DNA of 64,000 nucleotides from Streptomyces sp. HB132 (GCF_016909575.1 NZ_JAFBGA010000015.1:112786-176785); one strand, 5' to 3'; counted from the stretch's first letter, positions 45,960 to 56,130 are shown. A program made the numbers and translations. Notes: generated by a model from the letters alone, not told the origin.

Positions 45960-47827
45960 CCAGTACGACTGCCGACGGGCCCGCCCTCGCCGGTGACGAC
46001 CTCTCCGAGGAGAGGTCCGGCCGGCCGGCCGGTGAGGCGGACGCGTTCGACGCCGAAGCCCTGCCCACGCCCCGGGGCGCCACCTGGGCGCTGCTGACCT
46101 CCCTGCTCGGGCCCTTGCGGGCCAGGGTCGTGGTGGCCTCCCTCCTGCTGGTCGTCCAGCAGGTCGCGGTGCAGGCGGGACCGCTGCTGGTCGCGTACGC
46201 CATCGACAGCGGTGTGCCCGCGTTCCGGGACCACGACTACGGCCCGCTGGCCGCAGTGGGCATCGGGTACGCGGTGTGCTCGCTCGGTGCGGGGCTCCTC
46301 CAGTACGCCTTCATCCGGGCCGCCGCGCGGATCAACCAGGACGTGCTGCTCGATCTGCGCGGGCGGATCTTCCGGCATTCGCAGGCGCTGAGTGTCGACT
46401 TCCACGAGCGCTACACCTCGGGCCGGCTGATCTCCCGCTCGACGACGGACGTGGAGTCCCTGCGCGAACTGCTGAGCGAGGGCCTGCAGGAACTCATCGG
46501 GGTCGTCCTGTCGTTCGTGGCGATCTCCCTGATGCTGCTCTGGCTGGACCTCGGCATCGGTGCCATCGCGGTGGCGTCCTTCGCTCCGCTGTACCTGCTG
46601 GTGCGGAGCTACCGGCGGCGGGCGGCCAGGGCCTATTCGGCGCGCTCCTCGGCGATCGCCGCGGTCATCGTGAAGTTCGCCGAGACGATGAACGGGATCC
46701 GTCCCGTGCAGGCGTTCCGCAGGGAGCGCGCCAACGACGAGGACTTCGCGGTGTTCAACCGCCGTCACGAGCGGACGAACGGCGACGCACTGCTGGAGAT
46801 GGCCCGCTACGTCGTCGGCTCCCGGCTCGTCGCCAACACGGCGGTGGCCGCGATGGTGCTGTGGGGCGCCCACCGGGTCGCGTCGGGGACGCTGGCGCTG
46901 GGTGTGCTGGCCGCTGCGGTGCTCTATCTGCGGCGGCTGTACGACCCGATCGACCGGCTCGGGATGTTCCTCAACTCCTACCAGTCGGCGGCCGCCTCGC
47001 TGGAGAAGATCGCGGGCCTGCTGGCGCAGACACCCACGGTTCCGGAGCCCGGCGCGCCGAAGGAGCTGCCCGCACTCGCCGGTGAGCACCCGGGCCGGGC
47101 GGTCGCCTTCGAGGGGGTGCGGTTCGCCTACCGGACCGGTGGTGAAGTCCTCCCGCGCTTCGGTCTGACGATCCCCGCGGGCCAGACCCTGGCCGTGGTG
47201 GGTTCGACGGGTGCGGGCAAGTCGACGCTGGCCAAGCTGTTGGCACGCTTCTACGATCCGACGGAGGGCCGGGTCCTGCTGGACGGCACCGACCTGCGCG
47301 ACCTGGCGACGCCCGAGCTGCGGCGGGGTGTGGTGATGGTGACCCAGGAGGCGTTCCTGTTCTCCGGGACGATCGCCGAGAACATCGCGATCGGCCGTCC
47401 GGAGGCGACACGCGAGGAGATCGAGCACGCTGCCAAGGCCATCGGGGCACACGACTTCATCAGCTCGCTGCCCGACGGGTACGACACCGATGTCCGTAAG
47501 CGGGGCGGCCGGATCTCCGCCGGGCAGCGCCAACTTGTCGCCTTCGCACGGGCGTTGCTCGCGGACCCCGCCGTCCTGATCCTCGACGAGGCCACGAGCT
47601 CGCTGGACGTCCCGGGTGAGCGGGCGGTGCAGCGGGCCATGGACACCGTGCTGCACGGGCGCACCGCGGTGGTGATCGCGCACCGCCTGTCGACGGTGGA
47701 GATCGCGGACCGGGTCCTGGTGATGGAGAAGGGCAGGATCGTGGAGGACGGCACCCCGGCCGAACTCATCGGCGGCACAGGCCGGTTCGCCGGCCTGCAC
47801 CGCGCCTGGCGGGAGAGCCTGGCCTGA
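45956..47827 (+). CDS. Heterodimeric ABC exporter subunit with canonical ATPase
   Basis: A 623-residue partner of the preceding gene. A polar 45-residue N-terminus precedes six helices, then an ATPase with Walker A GSTGAGKST, Walker B LILDEATSSLD with the catalytic Glu, and the switch His in VIAHRLSTVEIADR. The signature reads RISAGQRQLVAFARA: the first Gly-Gly of the usual LSGGQ is Ser-Ala-Gly, so the composite site formed with the partner is the likely weak site, in line with the partner's Asp. No regulator lies next to the pair. Confidence 0.9.
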   Translation: MTSTTADGPALAGDDLSEERSGRPAGEADAFDAEALPTPRGATWALLTSLLGPLRARVVVASLLLVVQQVAVQAGPLLVAYAIDSGVPAFRDHDYGPLAAVGIGYAVCSLGAGLLQYAFIRAAARINQDVLLDLRGRIFRHSQALSVDFHERYTSGRLISRSTTDVESLRELLSEGLQELIGVVLSFVAISLMLLWLDLGIGAIAVASFAPLYLLVRSYRRRAARAYSARSSAIAAVIVKFAETMNGIRPVQAFRRERANDEDFAVFNRRHERTNGDALLEMARYVVGSRLVANTAVAAMVLWGAHRVASGTLALGVLAAAVLYLRRLYDPIDRLGMFLNSYQSAAASLEKIAGLLAQTPTVPEPGAPKELPALAGEHPGRAVAFEGVRFAYRTGGEVLPRFGLTIPAGQTLAVVGSTGAGKSTLAKLLARFYDPTEGRVLLDGTDLRDLATPELRRGVVMVTQEAFLFSGTIAENIAIGRPEATREEIEHAAKAIGAHDFISSLPDGYDTDVRKRGGRISAGQRQLVAFARALLADPAVLILDEATSSLDVPGERAVQRAMDTVLHGRTAVVIAHRLSTVEIADRVLVMEKGRIVEDGTPAELIGGTGRFAGLHRAWRESLA

Positions 47828-47841
47828 GGCTCCCCGGTGCC

Positions 47842-47872
47842 GGCACCGTCCCGCGGGTCCGCGGCCGGTGCC
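47842..47872 (+). terminator. Possible terminator after the ABC exporter
   Basis: GGCACCG (47842-47848) pairs with CGGTGCC (47866-47872), and the first arm also lies in a self-complementary CGGTGCCGGCACCG. It begins about 15 bases after the stop codon. Modest stem. Confidence 0.35.
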
Positions 47873-48592
47873 GCCCCACCGGCCCCGGGCTCGCGACAGC
47901 CGCCACCGGGCCGATCCCCGCCCGGCTTCGCTCCACGCCTCACGGCCGGGGCCGCCGGGAAGGCCGGCCCGCACCCGGGACAACCGGTACGGCGAGGGGC
48001 CGACCGCCGCCCCGGTGGCGGCCGGCAGCGTCAACTCCCCCAGCGGCCAGGCACTGCGGGGCGGGACGTCGAAGCCCTGGATCCACATCGGCGACCCCGC
48101 CCACGGCGCTCCCCACGCCTCGACAGCACCCGTGGGCCGGGCTGCCTCCGCACCCCGACCGGGCCCCGCGGGCTGAGCCGAGGGCTGCCGCCCGCCGAGC
48201 CCTTATCACCCCTCCGACCCGGCGGCCCGCGGCCTTCGCACGGTGTCCGGCCCGGATCCAGCCATACGCTCACGCACATCTCAGCCCGTGGTCCCCGTCC
48301 ACTTCCCCCTGCGGGCGACAGACGTGACGACTACCGATGGAAACCCCTCTCCACCCTGCACCGTAAGGCAGTTGACCATCTCGGCGATGCGCGCCGCCAC
48401 ATGGATGACACACGGGGAAACGTCCGGTTAACGAACACGCATCTTCCGGCAACGAACGATTTCCGGCCAATGTATTGACGCGGTCCTGACAGGCGCATGT
48501 TCGCGGTGGCACTCTTCCCCCGTTCCACGCACCGCCTGCTCTGCCGGCCCACTCACCCAGTCGGCCGTTGCCCCCTCGCAGAAGGAGTCCGC
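47873..48592. other. Gene-free stretch before the metalloprotease
   Basis: About 720 bases in which I see no gene. Frames present are shadows with Arg/Pro/Gly-rich translations. The last 150 bases are less GC-rich (TTAACGAACACG, AACGAACGATT) and must hold the protease promoter; TTGACG at 48475-48480 is a reasonable -35 box, but no good -10 lies at the proper distance. Confidence 0.4.
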
Positions 48593-50635
48593 GTGAGATC
48601 CACGCACAGCCGTCGTGCCACCGCGACCGGCGCTCTGATAGCCACCGCAGCACTGCTCGCCGTCGGAATGCAGGGCGGCGCCGCAACGGCCGCCCCCGGA
48701 AGCGCGACCGCGGCCCCCGCCGCCGTGGCGAAGGGCGCCGATCCCGGCGCCCTCCCCGCGAAGCTCTCCCCCGCCCAGCGTGCCGAACTGCTTCGGGAGG
48801 CCAACTCCACCAAGGCGGCCACCGCCGAGGACCTGGGGCTCGGTGCCAAGGAGAAGCTGGTGGTCCGCGACGTCGTCAAGGACGTCGACGGCACCACCCA
48901 CACCCGCTACGAGCGCACACTCGACGGTCTCCCCGTCCTCGGTGGCGACCTGGTCGTGTCCGCGTCGAAGTCCGGAACGACAGAAGGCGTCACCAAGGCG
49001 TCGAAGGCGACCGGGGCACAGCTGAAGGCCGTCGGCACCGCGGCGGACGTCGCGCCGGCCACGGCCGAGAAGCAGGCGCTCACCGCGGCCAGGGCCGACG
49101 GCTCGAAGAGCACCGAGGCGAGCAAGGCACCGCGCAAGGTCGTGTGGGCGGCGAACGGCACCCCGCAGCTCGCTTACGAGACCGTGGTCGGCGGCCTCCA
49201 GCACGACGGCACCCCGAACGAGCTGCACGTCATCACGGACGCCTCCTCCGGCGCCAAGCTCTTCGAGTGGCAGGCCATCGAGAACGGGACCGGCAACACG
49301 CAGTACAGCGGCCAGGTGACGCTGGGGACCTCGGGCTCCGGCAGCTCGTACAACCTCACCGACAGTGCGCGTGGCAACCACAAGACGTACAACCTGAACC
49401 GCGGCACGTCCGGCACCGGGACCCTGTTCTCCGGCACCGACGACATCTGGGGCAACGGCGCCGCGTCGAACACCGAGACCGCCGCCGCAGACGCGCACTA
49501 CGGCGCAGCGGAGACCTGGGACTTCTACAAGAACGTCATGGGCCGCAGCGGCATCAGGGGTGACGGGGTCGGCGCGTACTCCCGCGTCCACTACGGCAAC
49601 AACTACGTCAACGCCTTCTGGTCCGACAGCTGCTTCTGCATGACCTACGGCGACGGCAGCGGCAACCTCGCCCCGCTGACCTCGCTGGACGTGGCGGCGC
49701 ACGAGATGACGCACGGCGTCACCTCCAACACCGCCGGTCTCAACTACAGCGGTGAGTCGGGCGGCCTCAACGAGGCCACCTCCGACATCTTCGCGGCGGG
49801 CGTGGAGTTCTACTCCAACACCGCCACCGACCCGGGCGACTACCTCGTCGGCGAGAAGATCGACATCAACGGCGACGGCACCCCGCTCCGTTACATGGAC
49901 AAGCCGAGCAAGGACGGCGCGTCCAAGGACTCGTGGTACTCGGGCCTCGGCAGCGTCGACGTCCACTACTCCTCGGGCCCGGCGAACCACTTCTTCTACC
50001 TGCTGTCCGAGGGCAGCGGGGCCAAGACCGTCAACGGGGTGTCCTACAACTCCCCGACGTCGGACGGCCTTCCGGTGACCGGCATCGGCCGGGACAAGGC
50101 GCTGCAGATCTGGTTCAAGGCGCTCACCACGAAGTTCACCTCCACCACGAACTACGCCGCGGCCCGCACCGGCACCCTCGCCGTGGCCGGTGAGCTGTAC
50201 GGCACGTCGAGCGCCGAGTACGCCGGCGTCGCCAACGCCTGGGCCGCCATCGCCGTGGGCTCCCGCCCCGGCGGCGGCACCGACCCGGGCGGCAAGGTCT
50301 TCCAGAACACGACCGCCAAGGCGATCTCCGACAACAGCACGAGCAACTTCCCGGTCGTCGTCAGCGGCGTCACCGGCAACGCGCCCAGCACCTTGTCCGT
50401 GGCGGTGAACATCAGCCACACCTACCGCGGTGACCTCGTCCTCGACCTGGTCGCCCCGGACGGGACGGCGTACCGGTTGAAGAACTCCTCGTCGAGCGAC
50501 TCCGCGGACAACGTGGTGGCGACCTACACGGTCAACGCCTCGTCCGAGGTGGCCAACGGCACGTGGAACCTGAAGGTCCAGGACGTCTACTCGGGCGACA
50601 CCGGCACCTTCAACAGCGTCAAGCTCACCTTCTGA
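48593..50635 (+). CDS. Secreted M4-family zinc metalloprotease with P domain
   Basis: A 680-residue thermolysin-like preproprotein. The GTG at 48593 with AAGGAG five bases upstream gives a Sec signal peptide (MRSTHSRRATATGALIATAA..., cleaved near ATAAPG). A propeptide with FTP and PepSY-like segments runs to about residue 220. The catalytic domain has the zinc motif HEMTH (residues 370-374) and the third ligand Glu in GGLNEATSD. The last 110 residues (from about 570) are a P/proprotein-convertase domain with NISHTYRGDLVLDLVAPDG (core SHTYRGDLVLDL). A bidirectional hairpin follows. Typical extracellular nutrient-acquisition or developmental protease. Confidence 0.93.
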   Translation: MRSTHSRRATATGALIATAALLAVGMQGGAATAAPGSATAAPAAVAKGADPGALPAKLSPAQRAELLREANSTKAATAEDLGLGAKEKLVVRDVVKDVDGTTHTRYERTLDGLPVLGGDLVVSASKSGTTEGVTKASKATGAQLKAVGTAADVAPATAEKQALTAARADGSKSTEASKAPRKVVWAANGTPQLAYETVVGGLQHDGTPNELHVITDASSGAKLFEWQAIENGTGNTQYSGQVTLGTSGSGSSYNLTDSARGNHKTYNLNRGTSGTGTLFSGTDDIWGNGAASNTETAAADAHYGAAETWDFYKNVMGRSGIRGDGVGAYSRVHYGNNYVNAFWSDSCFCMTYGDGSGNLAPLTSLDVAAHEMTHGVTSNTAGLNYSGESGGLNEATSDIFAAGVEFYSNTATDPGDYLVGEKIDINGDGTPLRYMDKPSKDGASKDSWYSGLGSVDVHYSSGPANHFFYLLSEGSGAKTVNGVSYNSPTSDGLPVTGIGRDKALQIWFKALTTKFTSTTNYAAARTGTLAVAGELYGTSSAEYAGVANAWAAIAVGSRPGGGTDPGGKVFQNTTAKAISDNSTSNFPVVVSGVTGNAPSTLSVAVNISHTYRGDLVLDLVAPDGTAYRLKNSSSSDSADNVVATYTVNASSEVANGTWNLKVQDVYSGDTGTFNSVKLTF

Positions 50636-50693
50636 GCACCGTCCGGGACGCCGCCGAGCAGGCGGCGGCCCGGAGCGCGCACCACTGAGCGGT

Positions 50694-50723
50694 CGGCCCC
50701 GGGGAGCATGCTCCCCGGGGCCG
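50694..50723. terminator. Bidirectional terminator, 30-nt perfect palindrome
   Basis: A perfect palindrome centred on GGAGCATGCTCC and flanked by CGGCCCC and GGGGCCG, between the convergent stop codons of the metalloprotease and the phosphatase. It folds the same way on both strands. Confidence 0.85.
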
Positions 50724-50732
50724 TTCCGTGCG

Positions 50733-52544
50733 TCAGGAGGCCGGGTCCGCGCCCCGGACGGGGACGTTCTGCTCGGCCCAGACGATCTTGCCGGTCGCCG
50801 TCCGGCACGAACCCCACCTGCGGCACAGCAGGTTGATGAGCTGGAGACCCCGCCCGCCCTCGTCGCTCACGTCGGCGTGCTGGATCTGCGGCAGGTCGGG
50901 GCCGGTGTCGGCCAGCTCCACCTGGAGCCGCTCGTCGCACAGCAGACGGAGCCGGCCGGGACCGCCTCCGTAGCGCAGGGCGTTGCCGACCAGTTCGCTG
51001 ACCACCAGCTCCGTCACGTCGGCGAGTTCGGACAGGTCCCACTGCGCGAGCTGCTCCGTGACCAGCTTGCGGGCGGTGGAGGCGGGATTCCCCTCCGTCG
51101 GCAGGTCCCACTCCCGCAACCGCACCTCGGGGGAGAGCTCGTGGCCCCCGGCGATCAGCAAGACCGCCTCGTCGAACCGGCCGTCGTCCTGCCGCGGCGA
51201 GGTGAGCGGGCCGCCCGCGTCGAGCTGCTCGGGCGCCATCGCGGTCACGGAGGCGCGCAGCCCTTCCAGTTGTACGTCCACGTCGTCGGTGCGTGTCTTG
51301 ATCAGGCCGTCGGTGTAGAAGACGAGCCGTCCGCCCACCGGGCCGCGGAACCGCAGCGGGTCGTAGGGGATGACCCCGGCGCCCAGCGGCGCTCCGACCG
51401 GCACGTCGAGGTAGCGGGCGGTGCCGCCGGCCTCCACCAGCAACGGCGGCGGGTGCCCCGCGCTCGCGATCGTGTAGCTGGAGTCCGCCGGATCGTAGAC
51501 CGCGCACAGACACGTGGCGACCTGGTCGTCCTCCAGGTCGCGGGTGGCCAGGTCGAGCCGGGCGAGCAGCCGGTCGGGGGCGATGTCCAGCATCATCAGC
51601 GTACGGGCGACGGTCCGCAGCCGGCCCATCGTGGCGGCGGCCGGCAGCCCGTGGCCGGTGACGTCGCCGACGACCAGCGCCGTACGCCCGCTGGGGAGTG
51701 CCACCACGTCGTACCAGTCCCCGCCCACCCCGTGCGCCTCGACGGCCGGGGCGTAGTGGGCGTGCACCCGCAGGCCGGGGGTGTGCGGCGTGGCGCGCGG
51801 GAGCAGGGAGCGCTGCAGCGAGACGACGTGCTCGCGTTCACGCCCGTAGAGCCGGGCGTTGTCTATGAACACCGCCGCCATGGAGGCGAGCTGTCCCGCA
51901 AGCTCCAGGTCGGTGCGGTGGAAGGGCGGGCTGTCGCCGGCGCGTACGAAATCCGCGGAGCCCAGCAGGACACCGCGCGCGATCAGCGGAACGGCCATGT
52001 AGCTGTGGACGCCCTGACGGCGCATCGCCACCTCCGCGCTCGCCGTCGGCGCGACCCGCTCGAAGTCCTCCGGGGTCATCCGGCTGACCATCACGGGCCG
52101 GCGGTTGCGAAGGCACTCGGTGGTCAGCAGCGTCTCGCGGCGCTCCCTGCGGTCGACCACCTCGCCCACCGGGGCGGGTTCGAGTCCGCTCAGCGCGTCG
52201 ATGGCACGCACCGCCATGGCACGGGTGACGGGCACCGCCGCGCCGATGACGCGCTCGCCCTCCTCGCCCCGCAGCACGGACTCCAGCAGGTCGACGGCGG
52301 CGGCGTCGGCGAGCTGCGGGACACTGAACCCGGCCAGCTCCTCAGCGGTTCGCTCCAGGTCGAGCGTCGTGCCGATCCGGGTGCTCGCCTCGTTGAGCCA
52401 ACGCATCCGCGCGGCGGTGGTGAAGCGGTCGCCCTGCGGTGGTCCGAAGGGCTCCGGCCGGCGGACGTACAGCCGCCGGGAGACGCCGTTCTGCGCGGCC
52501 AGCCGACGGGTCAGGCGTCTCGCTCGGCCACCGCCGCCGTTCAC
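50733..52544 (-). CDS. PP2C (SpoIIE-type) phosphatase with GAF and HATPase domains
   Basis: A 603-residue signalling protein. GTG at 52544 is chosen because GGAGGT lies about seven bases upstream. Order: a sensory GAF domain (about 60-230; FSVPQLADAAAVDLLE, SYMAVPLIARG), a PP2C/SpoIIE phosphatase domain (about 240-460; GVGGDWYDVVALPSG and VGDVTGHGLPAAATMG with metal-binding Asp residues) and a C-terminal histidine-kinase-like ATPase (TELVVSELVGNALRYG, GGRGLQLINLLCRRWG). This layout is the common Streptomyces partner-switch protein that both dephosphorylates an anti-anti-sigma factor and can bind it as a kinase. Partners are not in the window. Confidence 0.92.
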   Translation of the reverse strand: MNGGGGRARRLTRRLAAQNGVSRRLYVRRPEPFGPPQGDRFTTAARMRWLNEASTRIGTTLDLERTAEELAGFSVPQLADAAAVDLLESVLRGEEGERVIGAAVPVTRAMAVRAIDALSGLEPAPVGEVVDRRERRETLLTTECLRNRRPVMVSRMTPEDFERVAPTASAEVAMRRQGVHSYMAVPLIARGVLLGSADFVRAGDSPPFHRTDLELAGQLASMAAVFIDNARLYGREREHVVSLQRSLLPRATPHTPGLRVHAHYAPAVEAHGVGGDWYDVVALPSGRTALVVGDVTGHGLPAAATMGRLRTVARTLMMLDIAPDRLLARLDLATRDLEDDQVATCLCAVYDPADSSYTIASAGHPPPLLVEAGGTARYLDVPVGAPLGAGVIPYDPLRFRGPVGGRLVFYTDGLIKTRTDDVDVQLEGLRASVTAMAPEQLDAGGPLTSPRQDDGRFDEAVLLIAGGHELSPEVRLREWDLPTEGNPASTARKLVTEQLAQWDLSELADVTELVVSELVGNALRYGGGPGRLRLLCDERLQVELADTGPDLPQIQHADVSDEGGRGLQLINLLCRRWGSCRTATGKIVWAEQNVPVRGADPAS

Positions 52545-52686
52545 CGTGCTGACCTCCACTCGCGTCCGCCCGGACGCCTCGCTGTCACTTCGGTGGCCGC
52601 AGGGCCACACCGGCACGGCAGTCATGTTAGCGAGGTCGGGCCGAAAAGCACCTCTGTCGTGTACCGGTGGTCCCCCACGAACACAG

Positions 52687-52722
52687 GGGTGGGCCCGGCG
52701 CATACGCACGCCGGGCCCACCC
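52687..52722 (-). terminator. Terminator after glgP
   Basis: A 14-bp perfect stem: GGTGGGCCCGGCG (52688-52700, extended by one base) with CGCCGGGCCCACC (52709-52721), eight-base loop, starting 13 bases past the glgP stop on the minus strand. Confidence 0.8.
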
Positions 52723-52735
52723 TGAGGGACGGCCG

Positions 52736-55414
52736 TCAGCGCAGGAGGACCCCGCCGCCGTCACCCGTGGACCCGTTCGGCACCGCGACCAGGCCGAGTT
52801 CGGCACCCGAGGCGAGCAGCGGATGCGCGGGCAGGACGCGCACGGTGTAGCCGTAGGGGCCCGTACGGTCGAGGGCGAGCGGGCCCTCGTACAGCCAGCG
52901 GTCCTCCAGGTCGTGACCGCCGGCCGGCTTCAGCGGATACGTCCGGGCCTCCGCGATCGCGTCGCCGGAGTCGACCCGTCCGGCGACCACCTGCACCTCC
53001 ACGTCCTCCGGGTCGAGACCGCCCAGGGCGATCCGGACCCGGAGCGCCATGCTGGACCCCAGCTCGGCGGACCCCCCTACGACGGTGTCGGCGGATGCCT
53101 CCACATGGTCCACCGCCACCTGCGGCCAGGCGGCACGGACCCTGGCCTTCCACGCGGCGAGCTCGCGGGCGGTGGCGGGCTCGAGCGCACGCCGGGACTG
53201 CGCCGCCGGAGCGTAGAGCCTCTCGACGTACTCCCGCACCATGCGGCCCGCGAGGACCTTGGGCCCCAGGGTCACCAGGGTGCGGCGGACCATCTCGATC
53301 CACCGCTCGGGCAGGCCCTCGGCGTCGCGGTCGTAGAAGCGGGGGGCGACCCGGTCCTCGATCAGCGCGTAGAGGGCGTTGGCCTCCAGCTCGTCGCGCC
53401 GCGCCTCGTCGGTGGCGGCGCCGTCGGCGGTGGGGATCTCCCAGCCGAAGTCGGGCTCGAACCACTCGTCCCACCAGCCGTCACGCACCGAGAGGTTGAG
53501 GCAGCCGTTGAGCGCCGCCTTCATCCCGCTGGTGCCGCACGCCTCCAGCGGCCGCAGCGGGTTGTTGAGCCAGACGTCGCAGCCCGGGTAGAGCTTCTGT
53601 GCCATCCCCATGCCGTAGTCCGGCAGGAAGACGATGCGGTGGCGCACCCGGGGGTCGTCGGAGAAGCGCACCAGCTCCTGCACGAGCCGCTTGCCGCCGT
53701 CGTCGGCGGGGTGCGCCTTGCCGGCGACGACGATCTGGATGGGGTGCGTCGGGTGCAGCAGCAGCTCCCGCAGCCGGTCGCGGTCGTGCAGCATGAGCGT
53801 CAGCCGCTTGTACGAGGGCACCCGGCGGGCGAAGCCGATGGTCAGCACGTCCGGGTCGAGCACACCGTCGATCCAGCCCAGTTCGGCGGTGCCCGCGCCG
53901 CGCCTGCGCCATGAGGCGTAGAGCCGCTTGCGCACCTCGGTGACGAGCTGCTCGCGCAGCCCCCGGCGCAGCTCCCAGATCTCACGGTCGGGGACGGCGG
54001 TCACGGCGTCCCAGCGCCTCGGGGTGCCGGCCGTCCCGCCGTCGACGCCCGCCTCCTGGCCGACCTCCGCACCGGCGAGGGCGTTCTCGGCGCGTTCGGA
54101 GCCGAAGGAGCCGGCACCCAGCCGGAGAACCTCGGGTGCGACCCAGGTCGGGGCGTGCACCCCGTTGGTCACCGAGGTGATCGGCACCTCGGAGGGATCG
54201 AATCCCGGCCACAGCCCGGAGAACATCTCCCGGCTGACGGATCCGTGCAGGGTGGAGACACCGTTGGCCCGCTGGGCGAGCCGCAGCCCCATCACCGCCA
54301 TGTTGAAGAGGCCGGGCTCCCCGCCGTCGTAGGTCTCCATGCCCAGGCGCAGGATCTTCTCGACCGCGACGCCCGGCAACTCGCCGTCGTCACCGAAGTG
54401 ACGGGCCACGAGCTGGCGGTCGAAACGGTCTATCCCGGCGGGCACCGGTGTGTGCGTGGTGAAGACCGCGCCGGCCCGCACGACCTCCAGGGCGGCGTCG
54501 AAGTCCAGTCCCGTCTCGGAGAGTTCCCGGATGCGCTCCAGGCCGAGGAATCCGGCGTGCCCCTCGTTGGTGTGGAACACCTCGGGTGCCGCGTGCCCGG
54601 TCAGCCGGCAGTAGGTGCGCACCGCGCGCACACCGCCGATCCCGAGCAGCATCTCCTGCAGCAGCCGGTGGTCGCTGCCCCCGCCGTAGAGCCGGTCGGT
54701 GACGTCGCGCTCGCCCGGTGCGTTCTCCTCGACGTCGGAGTCGAGCAGCAGCAGGGGGACGCGCCCGACCTGGGCCAGCCAGACCGAGGCGTACAGGGAG
54801 CGGCCGCCGGGCAGGGCGAGCACCACACGGCTGGGGGCCCCGTCCGCCTCCCGCAGGAGGGTGAGCGGCAGCTCGTTGGGGTCGAGTACGGGGTAGTGCT
54901 CCTGTTGCCAGCCGTCCCGGGACAGGCTCTGGCGGAAGTAGCCGTGCCGGTAGAGCAGGCCGACGCCGATGAGCGGCACGCCCAGGTCGCTGGCGGCCTT
55001 CAGGTGGTCACCGGCCAGGATGCCGAGCCCGCCCGAGTACTGGGGCAGGGCCGCGGTGACCCCGAATTCGGGTGAGAAGTAGGCGACGGCGGCGGGGAGC
55101 TCCGCGCCCTGGGAGAGCTGGTTCTGATACCACCTCGGGCCGCCGAGGTACTCCCGGAGCCCCTCGGACACCTCGGTGAGGCGGCTCAGGAAGCGCTGGT
55201 CACCGGCCAGCTCGGTGAGGCGTGCCGCGGAGACGGCGCCCAGCAGACGCACGGGGTCGGCGTCCGCCGGCCGCCAGCCCTCCGGGTCGGCGGCCCGGAA
55301 GAGCTGCTGGGTCTCGGTGTGCCAGGACCATCGCAGGTTGCGGGCGAGGTCGCTGAGCGGTCGCAGGGGTTCGGGGAGGACGGGGCGCACGGTGAACCGA
55401 CGAATGGCCTTCAC
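52736..55414 (-). CDS. glgP: Alpha-glucan phosphorylase
   Basis: An 892-residue GT35 phosphorylase that releases glucose 1-phosphate from alpha-1,4-glucan. The GTG at 55414 follows AAGGTGGG and gives MKAIRRFTVRP. Family pieces in order: LRWSWHTETQQLF, the region YSGGLGILAGDHLKAASDLG (core GGLGILAGDHLK), FHTNEGHAGF, TTHTPVPAG, SVTNGVHAPTW, KAHPADDGGKRL and the PLP-lysine motif EACGTSGMKAALNG. It belongs to the long actinobacterial/archaeal subfamily with an N-terminal extra domain, not the E. coli MalP type. It is divergent from glgE with 716 bases between, where both promoters lie. Confidence 0.94.
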   Translation of the reverse strand: MKAIRRFTVRPVLPEPLRPLSDLARNLRWSWHTETQQLFRAADPEGWRPADADPVRLLGAVSAARLTELAGDQRFLSRLTEVSEGLREYLGGPRWYQNQLSQGAELPAAVAYFSPEFGVTAALPQYSGGLGILAGDHLKAASDLGVPLIGVGLLYRHGYFRQSLSRDGWQQEHYPVLDPNELPLTLLREADGAPSRVVLALPGGRSLYASVWLAQVGRVPLLLLDSDVEENAPGERDVTDRLYGGGSDHRLLQEMLLGIGGVRAVRTYCRLTGHAAPEVFHTNEGHAGFLGLERIRELSETGLDFDAALEVVRAGAVFTTHTPVPAGIDRFDRQLVARHFGDDGELPGVAVEKILRLGMETYDGGEPGLFNMAVMGLRLAQRANGVSTLHGSVSREMFSGLWPGFDPSEVPITSVTNGVHAPTWVAPEVLRLGAGSFGSERAENALAGAEVGQEAGVDGGTAGTPRRWDAVTAVPDREIWELRRGLREQLVTEVRKRLYASWRRRGAGTAELGWIDGVLDPDVLTIGFARRVPSYKRLTLMLHDRDRLRELLLHPTHPIQIVVAGKAHPADDGGKRLVQELVRFSDDPRVRHRIVFLPDYGMGMAQKLYPGCDVWLNNPLRPLEACGTSGMKAALNGCLNLSVRDGWWDEWFEPDFGWEIPTADGAATDEARRDELEANALYALIEDRVAPRFYDRDAEGLPERWIEMVRRTLVTLGPKVLAGRMVREYVERLYAPAAQSRRALEPATARELAAWKARVRAAWPQVAVDHVEASADTVVGGSAELGSSMALRVRIALGGLDPEDVEVQVVAGRVDSGDAIAEARTYPLKPAGGHDLEDRWLYEGPLALDRTGPYGYTVRVLPAHPLLASGAELGLVAVPNGSTGDGGGVLLR

Positions 55415-56130
55415 GTATCCCACCTTTACAGGGGACCTACGGATCCGAGGGGACGCACGACGGTGGGCGCCCTCTCCGTCACCCTCGACGGTAGCGGTGC
55501 GGCCCCGCGGGCAACCACGGCGCGCGACCGGCTCAGTGGGCCCGTCGCGGCGCGGTACGCCCGCCCCGGCCCCCGGCACCGCACGGTGGGCGCCCTCCCT
55601 CCCGCGACTCCTGGACCACCGCTGGCACCGGGGCCCGAAAGGCAACTCCGGCTCCTCGCGCCCCGTGCGCCCCATGGGCCAGATGCGCCATTTACCTACC
55701 TTCTGTCACGGGCGATATGGCTGATTCCTCACCTCACGCGGACTTGTGGCACCCCGCACCACAGGGAAGGCTGCGGAGGTGCCCGCGTGACGGCCGGGGG
55801 ACCGGCGCGCGGCCCACGGCGCGTGCACCCGTTGCACCCAGGAGTTAACACACCGTCGGGATTGGCCTCCCGAAAGCGGTGGGAAAGCTTCCCCGGTAAC
55901 ACCCCGCGCTGCACATCCCAGGTGCCCCGGTCCGAGCACGAACCGTCCGCGCACCTGCCATTCGAGTGCCATTCGAGTGAACGCGGACAGGAGCGGCCAT
56001 GCCCACAGCCCGCCAGCCGACAGCCGAGCGGCTACAAAGGACGCAACCCCACCATCGCGGCGCGCGCGGTCAGCCCCTCACGCCCACGTCGCGCGCCCCG
56101 CATGCCGAGCTCCGACCCCCAGGTGATTCC
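55415..56130. promoter_or_regulatory. Divergent control region between glgP and glgE
   Basis: A 716-base region without a supported gene. Visible elements are an imperfect palindrome GGGAAAGCTTCCC (55881-55893) and a tandem 11-base duplication GCCATTCGAGT (55957-55967 and 55968-55978). A frame from 55999 runs in phase into glgE but lacks the start context and is not part of known GlgE proteins. Promoter boxes for either gene were not identified. Confidence 0.4.

Noticed and set aside
45629..48088. Minus-strand open frame of 819 codons under the second ABC exporter subunit
   Set aside because: Antisense to Walker motifs and helices of a clear exporter; no start context.
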